Shown here piece by piece: positions 35,501-50,459 of a stretch of 64,000 nucleotides of DNA (positions are counted from its first letter, which is position 1; each line of letters starts with the position of its first letter). The stretch spans positions 7,065,367 to 7,129,366 of the forward strand of contig NC_081339.1 in assembly GCF_022539665.2 (NCBI RefSeq). Reading direction: 5' to 3'. Origin of the DNA: Daphnia carinata (taxonomy: Eukaryota > Arthropoda > Branchiopoda > Diplostraca > Daphniidae). The notes under the pieces were generated by a model. That model was not told where the DNA came from and did no database searches. It worked only from the letters and a program-made list of their open reading frames with translations. The translations under genes were made by a program, and so were the position numbers.

Positions 35501-38500
35501 GGGGCAAAACGGGGGCTTTTTGGCAACATCTAAATAGATATGTCTATAGATAGATAGATATATTGTAGAAACAGAGATTCAACTGTTTTGTGGACCCTCG
35601 ATCCACTCGCAAAACTCTCGAAAAGCCTCGAGCGCTTGTAGGAGAGAGACAGGGACGACACGGACTCTGATGAAAGTCCCGCTAATTAGCCACACAAGTT
35701 TTCACGTACGTAGAGAGAGGGGGGATGCCTTTTGTGTTTGTTTCAAAGCGGGAGGACACGAGGAAACAACAAAAAAAAAATTTCCATATGAGAAACTCGG
35801 GTCAACTTCTGCTCAGTTTGCGCGCAATTTGAATAGAAAACGCGTTTTCGATTTAAACTTGTGAATTTAATTCTAATTCAATTTGTCACCGTGAAAAAAA
35901 AAAAGATCGTTAAAAGATCTTTTGTTCGAAAAAAAAAAAAAATGGTGGGTGTCTATATTTATATAAAAGGGTTCGGGGGTTTATTTATTGATTGTGGACG
36001 ATGATCCTCCCCCCCCCCCCCCCCGTTCTATTCAGACAGGAGCAATAGAAGGCGATACTCCTGCAAAAAAAAAAAAAGTTTTATGGACAAGACGCATATC
36101 CTGCATTGGATGAAATTCCATCCTACTCTTAGAAACATTTTGAGAGTAGGAAAGGAAAAAAAAAATGATTAAAAAGAACGATGTGCGTTGCGCGATAATC
36201 AATCACTTCTATATAAGAACTGTTTGCGGGGGGGGGGGTGAGGGATGGATTAGGAGTAACGCGTTTTAACTTAAAAAAAAAAAAAATGTAGGGAAGATTG
36301 CGGGAAGGAAGGTTAAAAGAGGTTAGATGCGGTCAGCAATGGGAGCCCCAAGTCAATTAAAAAGGCCTGAAGGAGTTGCGAGAGAATAATAGGAAATGAT
36401 TGCAAAAGGCGTAAAGGGGGTGCTGATCCCGCGGGAGTCTGGTGCGGTCAGCCCGTTATGGGAAACGAACGGCAAAACATTGAAACAAAGAAAGAAAAAA
36501 AAAAAGACGAGTTGGAATTCATTTGGAATTTAATTGTGATTTCGAATTCAGTTTGCCTGGCCCCAGTTGTGTGAAATTGGGTGTCAGCTGTTTGAAAAAA
36601 GATCCCGCGGGATCGCTTGCCGATATCCTTTTTTTTTTTTTGTTATCTTGTTGAAATGTTGTTTTTTTTTTTTAAATAAATAAATTTTCTTCTTTCTAAA
36701 CACATGCACGTAAAATGGGGGGAGGGGGAACGAGCCTCGGGGGTTTGAAAACTCTTAACTGACAAGGCAAACTTGACATAGAGTTCCATTTCTTTTCTCT
36801 GAATTTTTTTTCTTTTTGAAACAGACTCGCTTGTGTTGATAGGAATTTCAAATTTGTGTTTCCTTTTTTTTTTTTTTAAAGTCCTCCCTTTGGTACACAT
36901 ATATTTCCCCCCCCCCACTTATATTATACACAGCCAACAAGGACCAATTAAATATTTTTTTTTAAATCTTTCCCCCCTCGGCCTATTTTCCATATATGCT
37001 AATACACAGTTCAAAAAGAATATGTTATCATTATACATAGACGAGTATAGAAAAGAAAAAAAAAAAAAAATTTCAAATAAAAGTTAAAAATGATTTTTAA
37101 AAAAAAAAAAAAATATTATTCTTTTTTTTTTAATTTTAAATAGGCGATCCGGTGCACGATGCCTGCCTGCCCGTGCGAGTGTTTCCTACCGGGCAAACTG
37201 CAGCTGAGACAGTGCCAGACCTGCAAACACGGCTGGGTTCCACATGGTGAGTTCTATACCTTTCTTTTTATTTATTTTATTTTAAATAGAGTCAATCGAA
37301 TTTGTTTTTCAAAACAATGAAAAATGGGGTTTTTTTTTTGTGTGTGTTGGGAGGAGATGATTATCATCACACGGGTTGACGCGCGCACAGTTGGGGGGGG
37401 GGGGATGGTCGAACGCGCGTGTCGCGGCGGCGCAAAACACACGCGACATCACGACCGGAACATGTTCTTTTTTTTTTTTGTCAACACGAATGAGAGAGGG
37501 AAACAAAAAATGGACGTTAGCCAATAGGAAAAGAGGGAAATGTTGTGGGCTGTGTGTATTGACGCAACGAAAAGCGTGAAAACTTGGGAACGAACGGAGA
37601 AGGTCACCCCTCCTCTTTTTTCACGTCGAGAGACACACACACTCTCTGTATGGCTGTTATTGTTAAAAGTCTGGAGAAACATGGTCACACAAAACACAAT
37701 TTTCTTTCTTTTTTTTTTTTTAAGGTAAAGGAAAAAAAAAACATAAAAACTCACGCAAACACGCACGGCTTTAAAGTCTCGTTTGTGGGAGGAGTCGTAA
37801 GAGAGTCTCAAGGTTCTTCTTTTTTTTTTCTTCAAAATGCCATCGTAGCTTTTTCTTTGAAAAAAAAAAATAATAATAAATGATTCCAGATTTTATGCGA
37901 TCATTTTCACCCCTGCCCGAATTTTTTGTGCGCGTTCAAGTTGATGACAAATTCACGGGGTTTAACGTAAATCCCGCAAAATAGATGAGAAGGGGGCGAC
38001 AGACATTTGCTGCTGCGTCATTGGATACGTGACGTTGCATTTTCTAAAGAAATGACCAACGTTCATCTGAACATTCTGCAGTTCTTGTTTTTCCGCTTTG
38101 ATGGAAAAGACAATGTTCGATCGGATCCCATCAATAATAAAAATATGTTCAAAAAAAAAAAAAAAAAAAAACTGCAAGGGGGCGGAGATGGAGAAGAAAA
38201 TAGGAGACACACGGAATCTTTAAAAAAAAAAAAAAAGGGCCATTGTTTGGCCGTCTGTGTGTGTGAGCCGAACCGCATACGTCAATGTCAGCCGCTCGCA
38301 ACATCCACAACGTTAAAAAAAAAAAAAGAAAGAAATGAAAATATCCTTTTAAAAAAGAAAAGAGCGAGAGAGACGTGTGGAGATAGAGGAAGGCGGAGTC
38401 TCGTTTCTGATTGGTTGTGCACGATATTCACGACGACTGTCGTGTCTGCGCGACGTGAATGATGACACATCACCCGAAACAGGCAGCCCCTACGGCCAGT

Positions 38501-41500
38501 CTATCGCAGGTAGTCGTTGCCTTCTTTTTTTTTTTTTGTATTTGGCCAGAGAGGGCGGGCTCGTGTGTGTGTGTGTGTCTCTAAATGATGAAAAACAACA
38601 TGGCCGACGTATCTCTGGCCAGACACACCTTGCTGATTACTATCGTTCTTCTATTATTTCTCTTTCATAGCGATGCCCTTCTCTTTTTTATTAAAAAAAA
38701 AAAAAGATTGTGTCTCCTTTTTTAAACGACGACGATCTATCGAACGCTTTTGATAACCTTGGAACTCTTTGACGTCATTGATTTTAGGAAACTAACTTGA
38801 AATGTCCACGGGCCGGATGGGGGCGAGGGGAAACGTGTCAATAACATCCCCCCGTGTTGAAAGTCTTTTTCCGTTTCGAAATGTTGATGTCTGTCGTCGA
38901 GACGCGGGACCCCCGAGAGGTTGACGTTTTTTTTTTTTTTTTTGTATGGGGGACCTATTGGCCCCCCCCCCTTTTATTTTTGGTTGAGGGAAAACTATTC
39001 CGCATAGTGGGGGGGGGGGGGGGCGAAGTGATCGGCCGCATGTTGTCACTCTCTTCTTCCACCCCACGTGCCGGAATGTTTTTCCGCCCTCCATTTTGTT
39101 CGGTTTTTTTTTTTTTTTCTTGTTGTTTATTTACCTTGTTTTTGGAGAACGAGCGTCTGTCGCCCGCAGGATAAATAAGGACTCCTCTTTTTTTTTTTTT
39201 CTTGAAAATAATAATAATAAAAAAAAAAAAGCGGAAGAAGAAAACATGGGCCCCCCCCATCGTATAGGAACTTGTCAACCGTCAATAACAGGCTCTTTTT
39301 CTTTTTAATATTTTTCATATTGTGAAATCATTTAAATATCGAGAGTTTAAAAAGATATACCCCCCCCCCTTCTATTTGAAGATGACACGTGCCGGAGGAA
39401 TTTGTATGTCACCACAGGGTTTCCGCCCCCCGATCTTTTTTTTTTTTTTTTTTTTTGAATTTTCGTGATGACAGCCGTCATATTATTTTACTTGTTTCCA
39501 ACTGTAGGCGCTATTTGAATTTCTTCTTTTGGAGTGTTGGCTCAGTTGTTTCCAATTTCGAACCCCCCCCCCCCCCCTTCTCCTCTCCACGAAATGCGAC
39601 ATCTTTTTTTCCTTTTTGAAAATGTGGCGAAAGATTTAAAATCTGTTAGTTTCCCCTAACCGAAACAATCTTCCGCCATGTTTTTTTTTCCCCTCCCACT
39701 AAAAAACAAAATTCATTACACACATCGATGACGTTCCCATTTTTTTTTTTTTTCCACCAATCATTTCTTTATTATTGTACCGGAAAAAAACATTAGACAA
39801 CAATATGCATCGACATTCCCTTTATTTTTTAGGGGAAAAAAAAAACGATCTTCTTTTGTTTGCGGAAGAGAGAGGGGGTAGGAGAGGATGAAGTGGTCAC
39901 AATCTTTCACCGCAATTTTTTTTTTCCGATACACAACCGAAATATAAATCAATCATCTATTATCATTTTTTTTTTTTTTTTCGTATAGGGAAAACGTTTT
40001 CCCATTGTCCGGAATCGATCCGCCGGACGGTAATCGAACGTGACGCCCCCCTCTCACCCCCTCCCTGTTTTTTTACATATACACCGACATTCCATTTTTT
40101 TTTTTTTTTTAATTCGATACAATTTTTTTTTTTTTTTTTTGTGATCTGGAAAAAAACATCTGCTGGCCAACAAAAAAAAAATCTTTACAAGTGTAGCAGA
40201 GCAAACATCATCAATACGCTGGAACACAATTGATTGATGTTACGGTTCTAAGTTTTTTTTTTTTGTGTGTGTGTGTGTGTGTATGCCATCCACCGCAAGA
40301 GGGGAGTCCTTGACAACCGTACATCCATCGGCAATAGTTTGAATTCATTTGAGAGAGGCTGGGCACTTGATGCATTGGATACAATTACATATTTTTTTTT
40401 TTTACTCGTTGTACAATGAAGGCATCCGACGATACGGAAGTAATCGAATTTTTTTTGTTTAAATGTGTATCGTTCATATGATTTGTCACGAACAACGATG
40501 GGGAGGTTATCATTTCACGGTTCGAATTCGTTGTTGAGTGTAAGGTAATACGAAAAAAAAAAAAAAAAAACATTTCTGGAAGAAATCTACACAAAAGACA
40601 GCGGGCGGTGTTATGAATAACAACACACACACACACAGACAAAAAAAAAAATGTGAATACATTTTTTTTTTTTTTATACTCTTCAATCAACAGAAAGAGA
40701 AAAATGCTTTGATGGATGACAATTGACTAGAGATTTTTTTTTTTTTTTCATGCGAGCCCCGAATCGTTTTGTCATCATCGGACAAACGGCCAACTCCCGA
40801 AATTCCCGGACTCTATCCAACAACAAACTCGTTTTTTTTTTTTTTTTTAAACCTCCGCAGGATATAAGATGATTGAATCGCGCACTTGACTTTTTCTTGA
40901 TTTCCTCGTATTTTTTTTTTTTCAAAATATTCCAAATGTGTTTTTTTGTTGCTCATTTCTAGTGTTCGTGGAACTCATCTCCGATCTCATTCAAAAAGAC
41001 GATATCGAGAAACGAGTACCTTTTTCTTTTATTATTTGTTGAAATCATTGCCAATTGAGAGCGTCAGTTTGACGGCCAAGGACCTTATTTTATTTTTTAT
41101 TTTTTTTTAAAGAGAAAAATGGACATTAACAATTGTCTCGTGTAGTGAGCTAAGCATTTTTTTTTTTTTTTTTTTTTACATTTTCAAGAAGAAGAATGTC
41201 TCCCCCCCTCCCTTGGACACTTTTGCTTTAGGTGACGATGACACCATCGGAATAAAAAAAAAAAAAAGGGCCTTTTGTTAATGTCAGTTTTTGAAACTTG
41301 GAAAAAAATGCGAAACAATAGGACCAGATATCTGGAAGCAGATTCTGGTGTGCTATATACCGAGTTTTGTGTGTCACGGACACGTGAAAAGGCACCTTAT
41401 TTGGAGCCATGATATGCAAGTCTGGCCCCCTTTTTTTTTTTTTTTTTTTATTATTATTATCAACATCGATACGTATATTTATGTGTTAAAAAAATTCGGC

Positions 41501-44500
41501 CGTGTCATGGAACGTTGTTTGGAAGTCGTTCGTTGACCGTGTTTTTTTTTTTTTCTATGTTTAGAAGAGCGGTAAGGCGATATGGCAAAAGGATTGCAAA
41601 CGCATGTTGGACATCTCAATATTTTTGTTGACAGCCCCAAACGACCCCCTTCAACCCCCCCCCCCTCTCTCCCCAATCCCCAATTAGTCACGTTCTGAGC
41701 TAGTTTTTTTTTTTTTAACGTGGATTTATGTAAATGCGGTAGACACTGAAAGAATAGATATATATATACATTATTTAAGTCTTCTATCATCCATTATGCA
41801 TGGTGCTTTCTTTTTCCTCTTTTTTATTTTCGATAGATGAAATCGAGAGCTTCATCCGTGACTGGGCATATAGAGGTGTCCGTCTTATTTTTTTTTTTTT
41901 TTTTTTCTGGAAAAAAAAAAAAAAGAGGAACGATACCCATCCATAATATTCATTTTTGTGTGTGTGTGTGTGAAGTGGCTCTATTATACAATGCAGACTA
42001 TGTGCAGTTGGTTGATCGTGTGTCATGTAAAAAAGACTTTTCTTCTTGTGGTATGTTATGTGTGTGTGTGTGTGTGTGTGAGAGAGGTAGAAACAAGGGC
42101 CTGGGGTAGCTTTAATTACAATTCCAGGTCAGGGGCCGTGCCTTCTACTCGTTTAACGCTTTTGTGTGTGTGTGTGTGTGTGTGTGTTTCTTTCTTTTTA
42201 AGAGAGAGGGGGATGTGATAAAACGAGACTCTACGACCTGCTGTCTCTCGGGTTTCCTATTTTTCTCTCTGTGTGTGTTACGAGAAGATGGAAAAAAAAA
42301 AAAAAAAAAATTCAATTTATTCATATAAACAAGAGTCCGGCCGTGTTGGAGCCAGTTTGCCTATTACATTCAACGGCTTTTCACTGTCACGACCCATCAG
42401 GCCCACGTCCGAGTCCAACCCCAAATTTTTTTTTTTCTTCTTTTTTTTTCCCGTTTGTCTAATTTTCATATTTTATTTTCATCGTTTTCAAATGATTTCA
42501 TTCGCGCGCACATCTCATAATAATTTTTGCGCCGGCTGTCCCCCCCCTTCCATGTTTCAGAAAAAAAAAAAAAAAAAACAAGAGAGACACATGAAAACAA
42601 TGAGGATGCCGCTGAAGGGCACGCGTCTTTTTCAAATGAGCCGCTGAAGGGCTAGGCCTTTAAAGAACCCCAAAAGGAAGGGACCACACAAACGCAAAAT
42701 AAAGAAAAAAGGGCTAGTTGTCATTAGCATCGTTCGGTCTATAAACGTGGGGGGGGGTTGAAGTTTTCTAAAGAAACTCGTGTTATGGGGGGGAGATGCA
42801 ACAACATTTTTTTTATGGAACCGAAAACTCTATTAGTAAACTTTAATTTTTAAAAAATCGGGGATTGCATTTTATTTGTCATTTTCGGATTTTTTTTTTT
42901 TTTATTTTATTTTTTTTAAAGACATAAAAAAAAAATATGCAGATAATGATGATGATATCCTAGCGGCTATTTTTTTTTCGTGCGGTCTCATAGACACGGA
43001 TGAAAACAGGGGAAAGGTTCACGAGATTGGCTATCCACCCACCTTATAATCATGGAACAACAAGCATTTTACAACGACGCGCGGACACACACAACAACAA
43101 CAACAACAACGACTTCAAAAAGACGACCCGGAATGTGTTGCTCCTTTCTATCGCATCTTTCTTTTTTTTTTTTTTCCCTTTTGATGGAAGAGGGGGGGGG
43201 GGGAAAGAACCCTGTAATTATTTTGGCTGTGTGGCTCACTGATGTTTGGACCACGGTACACACACTCTGCGCATCATTTATTTATTTTTTATGTTTAAAA
43301 AAAGAAAAAAAAAATGGAATGCCATCATCAGATCCCGCCTCTAGGGTCCATCGTGTTACGCCATGTTATGTTTCTTTCTTAGAAAATTTTCGAATTTCTG
43401 TGTTTACCCCTACGGGTGTCGCGCGCGTGTCCCGTTCAGATGCCTGTGGAAATTTGTAGACAAAAACCCCCACCAGCCTCTTGTTGTTTTCTTCTTCTTT
43501 TTTTTTTTTTTTTTTTTTTTAAAGGTGATGCGAACGCGTAGAAAAAAATGTATTTTTTTTTTTTAGAGGGGGGGGGGTTGAAAAGACATTTGACAAGATG
43601 CGGCAAAGACACACGTAGAGAGAAAGGTCAAAAAAGATTGGATGTTGTTGTATAACCCGGGGTGAGACACGTGGAATAAATGACGCCCCATCAGGCAGGG
43701 CCCTTCGAGTGACGACATGAAGGAGCCCCCCCGTTGGGGGTTCTTTTTTTTTTTTTAATATTTTAAATCTGAATCAAAAACTGATTGTCATTTGGAAAAA
43801 GGATGTTGTGTGGGCAGGTTGGTCGTATACACCTGTGCCCGATGGTCGTTCACGCATCCAATCGCGTTTCAAAAATGGTCGTCTGTCGTTTTCTATCTCT
43901 GCGTGTGTTCTCTTTAAACTCGTAAAAAAGAAAAAAGCAAGAGGAAAAAAAAAAAAAAAAAAAGAGCTCCTATATCTTTTGCCTTTATCTTTCGGAATAA
44001 TAAATGATTATTTATGGAAATGAGAGGCAGAAATCGGAGGGGGTAGACGGTAAAGCACGACTGCGCATGCGCACCGTGCGCAGCCTTTTTTCTTTTATAT
44101 ATATTAAAGCTGCCGATTCGATCCACACTGTCGCGTTCGTCCCACAATATCAAGTCCTCCCATCTTTTTTTTTTTTTTTTATCGAATGAAAAAACAAAAA
44201 AGATAATAAAATAACATTTAAAAAAGATGAAAGGAATTTTTTTTTTTTTTTCAAGAGAAAAAAAAAGCTAGACACAGCAAGTGGCGCTTACGGTGGCGGC
44301 AGCCAAAATCATTGCGCTGCCGGGGCACACAGCACGTGCCCTGCCCTGTCAACCCTTTTCACGAGGATATATATAAATATCTTTTCTTTTTCTTTTTTTA
44401 GTGTTATTTTATTTCTTTTTGAGATGAAAGAAAGAAAAAAAAAAAAAGGCCAACACCCTTTCTAGGACGAGAAGCCGATTGGATCAAAAGTTTAGTGAGC

Positions 44501-45217
44501 AAACTAAAAGAAAAGAACACCCGAAAAACTTTGATTTCTTCTGCCTTTTTTCTTTTGATAGGTTGTTGCATTATACACACACACACGGAATAGAAGTTGA
44601 ATCACATAGAGAACTAAACTTAAAAAAAAAACAAAAAAATGTATTTCGTCGTGAAAGTCGTGATGGATCAAGAATTGACTGGTCACGCAATGCCCCCGAT
44701 CCGCGGCCATCATCAACAACAGGCTCTTCTGTATTCTCCTTTTTTTTTTCTTTTTTTTTTTTTTTGAACTTGTATAACTCTCCTGTGGCTTCCTGATCAT
44801 TGCATTTTTTATATATATATATATATATTTCTTATCTTATTTTCGGGGAAAATATTTATGCATGGAGCACCTCCTTTTCTCTCTCTTTTTTTTTTTTTTT
44901 TGCTGATCGATTCAATTTGAAGGAAAACAACTGGATGACTTTCCAAGTTGGTTCGGCGTGTGGCCTCGAGCGTATCACATTGATGAATCATCTCGTCGAT
45001 GGCTCGTGTTTTTCTTTTTCCAAACGTTTGAATTCTTTTTTTCTCTACATAATTAAAAATTCAACCTCTTGTGTTTTTAGTTTTGGGACGATGGTCCTTT
45101 TATTTTTCGAAAGAAAAAAAGGTAGCCATTGTATACCTACATAAATATAGGTCTCAATTGACTTTTGAAGGGGGGGAATCGATAATGGGACTAGCAAATC
45201 CATCCATCTCGTATCGG

Positions 45218-45248
<31 letters not shown>

Positions 45249-47075
45249 CTCTTGACTTGTTGCACACATGATCGATATACCTTTCCAACTCTGAAAATAA
45301 GGTATTATAGATGTATTACCTGGGCCCCCCCTTCTCCCTCACATCCAGAGGTCAACCATTCCTGATTATATACGAGTTCTGCCTTCCCCCCTCTATGCAT
45401 ACACAAGATGTTGTTGTTCAAAAAGGGCCTACTTTTTAACCTCCATCTCATCTTTTTGAAGAAGAAAAAAAAACAAAAAACAACCCCTCTTTTGCTATCA
45501 AAAAGCATAACAAGAATAAATCTGCATTTTTTTTTTTTTTTTTCGTGTTGTTGAGTGTCTTAAAAATGAAATTCAAAGAAGAGACACAAACACGGGGAGG
45601 ATGGCGCGCGCGCGCGAGCGCGGGTCCCGCAGCGTTTTTGTGATTATGCGCCCGGTGCGGGAGGGAAGAAGAAGAAGAAGAAGAAAAAAAAAAAAAGGTC
45701 AGCGCACGAGCTCCTCACGTCACCGCCTTTCCTTGTTTTTTTTTGTTTTTCTTGTTGCGCGCCGCTTCAAACAGCCACCGAGTTGTCATTGGCAGGGGGG
45801 CCATTTTCTTTTTTTTTCGTCAGAGTTCTTTTTTTTTTTTTTTTTTTTTACAATCATAATATCCCGCTGTTTTTCGTCGATGACTTTGCCTGAAAAAAAA
45901 AAAAAGAAGAAGAAGAAAACTTGTTTCGTTCTATTTATTCACTAGGTTTTTCAGGCCGGTACCGCCCGCTGCGAGGCGCTAGTATTCAAAAATGTAGTCA
46001 TTTTCTTTTTTTTGGAAAGACATGGAGAAATGTCTTTTTCCTTAAGACACAGATTTTTTCTTTTTTTTTAAATAAGAAAAAATGACGACAAACCAAGTGG
46101 AACACGTTGCCGAAACGTGTTGCATCTGCCCGAATCAACTAACCGTGTCCCATCTTTTATTTTGACACATTTTTCACTTTGATTTATCTCGTTGACGCCA
46201 TCAACCACGAAAAGGCTTCCTGTTTTACACGCAGTTGACATCTCCATATCTTTTGTCAATCCGTCCCTTCTTAAAAGTCTCTCTTTTAAATGTTATCTAC
46301 CTACTTTGATCTTGTCCTTTTTTTTTTTTTTCTTTTACTATCCCCCCCCCCCGCTCCCTTACGCATTGCGGTTTCAAAGAAAGGTAGAAGAACTACAAGA
46401 CAGTCCATAAAAAAAAAACATCAAGGGGAAGGTGTTTACACCGCGACACATTGAACCTTTTTTTTTTTTTTTTCTCCGAAAATAAGCCAGGCATAAAAGA
46501 TAATCATCTTTTTTTGTTGGGTCCCATGTTTCCACCCGCTTTTTTTTTATGATATCATCTTAAGTGGATGTCATTTGAAAGAAGAGCGACACTTGTATTA
46601 GGCCAATGGACATAATCAGCCGTCGATCGACATGTATTGGCATTTAAATGCACTCGATGCAACGAAGAATGTTAAATTTCATATATATATATATATATGT
46701 TTTTAAAGATAAAATGGAGTGTCTTTACATGTCGGCAGAACAGGCAAAAAAAAAATGCTAATGATGGCGGCGCACGCGCGCTGGTCAACTAACCTCCCCC
46801 CTCCCCGGTCCACCTGAAATTTCCAGGTTCAAAGACGACCCTTTTTTGTTTTTTTTTGTTTTTTTTCCTGATGAAGGGTAAAAGGAAAAAAGATGAACGA
46901 TCATTTCTCCACCCTTTGTAACATTTCCTTATTTTGAAAAAAAAAAAAAAAAAAATGTTTTTTAAGGATCCCTAACGTTGTTTCACCCCCTCTTGGAGAG
47001 AGAGGACCCTGCCAATGATATATACATAATAATGTATTATAAAATATTCCTCTTTTTTCTTTTAAAGTTTGGGGA

Positions 47076-47106
<31 letters not shown>

Positions 47107-48688
47107 GACACGAGAGGAATTCAAACAATAGACCAATGAAAAAAGACAAAAGCCATATAGACAATAAATTAACTTTTGTGTTTTTCTTCTTTACCTTTTC
47201 GTCCCCTTCTTCTCGTATATATATATAAAAAAAAAGACCTTCGCCCATTTATTTATTGTTATTTTTTTTTTTTTTTTTTTTTTCGAAAAAAAAAAGAAAA
47301 AGAAAATGATGGTCCACGAAAAGGGTCGTCCTCGACGTCTCTACGAGATAGTTTGTCGTAAATTGTGTGTCCGGGACCTTCATTATCATTTTTTTTTTCC
47401 TTCTTCTCTTTTCCCCCCCTTCTTTTTTTTCTTATTTAAAATGTTTAAAATTATGATTTTTGGGAACATTTAAAAGTACGAAGCGACGCAGGTTTTTGAA
47501 ACAGTTGAAAAAAAAAAAAAATAAAAAAATAAAAAGTGATTAGAAATTTGCATGAAACAAAAATTAGAACCGAAAAAGAAAAAGGTAAAAAATGACACGC
47601 GGTATGAAATAGTAGCGCAAACGGACTATAAAAAAATGCAAACATTTTTTTGTTTTCCCTTAAAAAAAAAAAAAAAATGCCTTATGGATCGATGTACAGT
47701 CGGGAGCAATAAGGGAGCAGCAGGTAGAATCACGACTCGGGTCTCTGTGTGGCTCTCGTGGAAAGGAGGTCCTTTCGTTTATTGGACAGACACGAAAATG
47801 GCGATATAACTTTGTTTTCTTTTGGCACGGCATTTTTTTTGTTTTTTTTTTTTTGTTTAAATTCCCAACAACAACAACAGCAAAAAAAAAAATGGCGGCC
47901 CTCCAAAGTTTCGCCGACGCGATCACGTGAATAACAGATTTCACGGCTGCTGTCTCGTGTGCTGGGACAAGGAGGCACGGCCTTTTTTCGTTGTTATGAA
48001 ATAATCGATTTTCTCTTATTCTCTTCAAGTTTTATTTTATTTAAATCCCCCACGAAAAAAAAAAAATAATAATAATAAAAAAGAAAAAAAGGTTTTCTTT
48101 TTCGTTTTGTTATTATACGCACTCCTCCTCAAAGAGTATAATTCACTCTTTGAGACATTTAAAGGGCGAACCTGACTTTGCCCGTTGAGGTCCGCCCGTC
48201 GTTAATAATTTCTACTAGTTTTTTCTTTCTTTTTTTTTCGAAAGTAGATGGAGAGGGGTGAAAGTATCAACTCCAAAGTCGTTTGTCAACAGGGTTTTTT
48301 CTTCTTCTTTCGTGTGTGGGGGTCCGTCTCCTCATTGTCGAGCCCTCCCCGAAAGCAAACGCCACCCTTTGCGCTGGAGCTTCTGGCCCTTGGAAAAAAA
48401 AAAAGAAAAATTAAAGTCGGGCCCGTCTTTCGAGAGAGGAAGGATCGACCGCGGTCATTAAAGAGGCGGCCTTTTGTGTCGTGTCGGTCTCCTTTTTTTT
48501 TTTTTTTCAAGAAAAAAGGTGAACAAAAGGGCGCGACCTCTGGCGGTGTCTCTAAGACAAAAAAAAAAAAAATATATTTAAAAATTGAACTTTATTCATT
48601 TTTTTTTTTTTTTCTGAAAAGGAAGGGGATGAGGCAACAAGTCCCGACCGCGCAAGTTTGTCTGACACCACCGCATACACCCACAAAA

Positions 48689-48719
<31 letters not shown>

Positions 48720-50427
48720 TCTTAGTTCGTGTATTTAATCTACACTGGAAATTGTTTTGGGTAGCAAAGTGTCTTTAAAGAAATGCGTTATGATTTAATG
48801 GTGGGAATCTATCGGGATATGAAAAAGCGCTTTTGGCCATTGAATTGTTTCATTTCTTAAGAGGCACGCAAACAACGTTCGTCATCACGTATTTATTATA
48901 TTTTATTTTTTTTTTTTTCGAAAAAAATTAGGGCTTCTATTCGAACCTGATTAAAAAAAAAAAAAAATATATGTGGTTTCATTATTCTGTTTACGGACAA
49001 CAAGAGAGCCAAATGGAGGAATAATTGCGGGGGCCCAGGTGTCCATCACACGAGGAAGAACGTGGTGATCCGTCATTGTTTTCCACGTTCTTATCTTTTC
49101 GAAGGGGGTCATCAGCAAGATGCAAAACATTCCACATATCCTTGTTTTGTTTTTGTTTTTCTAAAGAAAGGCTCTCGCTCTTATTCGATATCAATGATGA
49201 TGAGCTATATAGCAACCATGCAACTTGTTTTTCTACACACATATGTTGAAGAAAGAAAAAAAAAAAATGAGTGGGCCCAGTTGTTCACACCCGGCAGTAG
49301 TTTGAACCTTTAGGGCAGAGCGAAATCGATCTACTGCAATCATCTTGACCCCCTCTCCCCCCCCCGCCATATATGCAAATGACCGCGTTTGACCGCAATT
49401 ACACACACACACACCTGTGCACCGGGAAATCCCCCTCACACCAATAGTGTGTGTGTGTGTGTGTTGGGGGTGGTCTAAATCATCGGTTCGATCGTTTTGG
49501 CCAAGCCGCACTTTTTAAATATCGATTAACGAACGCATTTCAATTTCTCATTTCCGTTTTTTGTTTTTTCAATTCATTCGTGTCCGATTTTGGGAAGTTT
49601 GGCTTCGATTAACATAAGATCCATTTCGTATCACCTCACACAGGTAAGAGGTCATAAGTAAAGAAAAAAAAAACAAGATGGCCTCTTTTTCTCTCTCTAA
49701 CCTGAATTTGAATAGGAAAAAACTAATTAAAAAAAAAGAAAAAAAAAAAAAAAGAAGAAGTTGGAGATGGAAAAGAAGGGACTCTCTCCATCCGGGGTGA
49801 TGAATAGCTTTTGATATGTAACGATGTGTATATAGAAAAAAAAAAAAGGGAGCCCCCTTCCCTTCTCAGAGTAACCCATGGTGAAGAGGATTGTCGGCGC
49901 AGGGTCCACTGGAACTCCAACAGCGCAGACTCTCTTTTCTCTTGTGTTGAGATTAGAAAAGAGAGAGAAAAGAAAAAAAAAAAAAAAGCAACGGGGCTAC
50001 GAGATGAAGAATAACAAAAGGATGACACCCAAGCGACTGACGACAACCAACAAGAGAATGATGATTTAAAAAAAAAAAAAATACATGGGAGAAGGCGATG
50101 TATAATACCTCGTAACACATGTCTGGAAGCGATGACACCGTTTGTTGTTTTGAAAAACATCACAAGATAAAGTCCGTTTTTTTTTTCCGTCCCGTCTGAT
50201 GCGAAGTTATCCATCAGCCAGGAGTGGACGTTGCGCTGCGGAATCGGACAGGTGGAAAATTGGAACCTGTCACTAGTCAACCCCCGGTCTGGAAGAAAAA
50301 AAAAAAAAACTGAGACCATGAAAGGGCAACAATGAAAATTAAAAAAAAAAAATAAAACTTTGGATTCTTTCCAATGTCAACTTTTCATGATTGGACTTTT
50401 TTATTTTGCGTGGCGCCGAACCTTCTC

Positions 50428-50459
<32 letters not shown>

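Larger units (their letters stand above)
32600..37143 (+). other. disco intron 1
   Basis: A 4.5 kb intron, GTAAGC to TAAATAG, with no coding support inside. Its first 1.6 kb is comparatively poor in long homopolymers and contains octamers ATTTGCAT at 33194 and 33914; a third lies at 34929. The segment 36300-36620 carries GC-rich palindromes and a repeated TGCGGTCAGC motif. A 9-base inverted repeat lies at 36121-36151. Confidence 0.6.

Noticed and set aside
39998-40040. GTCCGG...CCGGAC inverted repeat considered as a tRNA arm or attachment site
   Set aside because: Only a 6-base stem with a 10-base loop. No other tRNA feature or flanking duplication was found.
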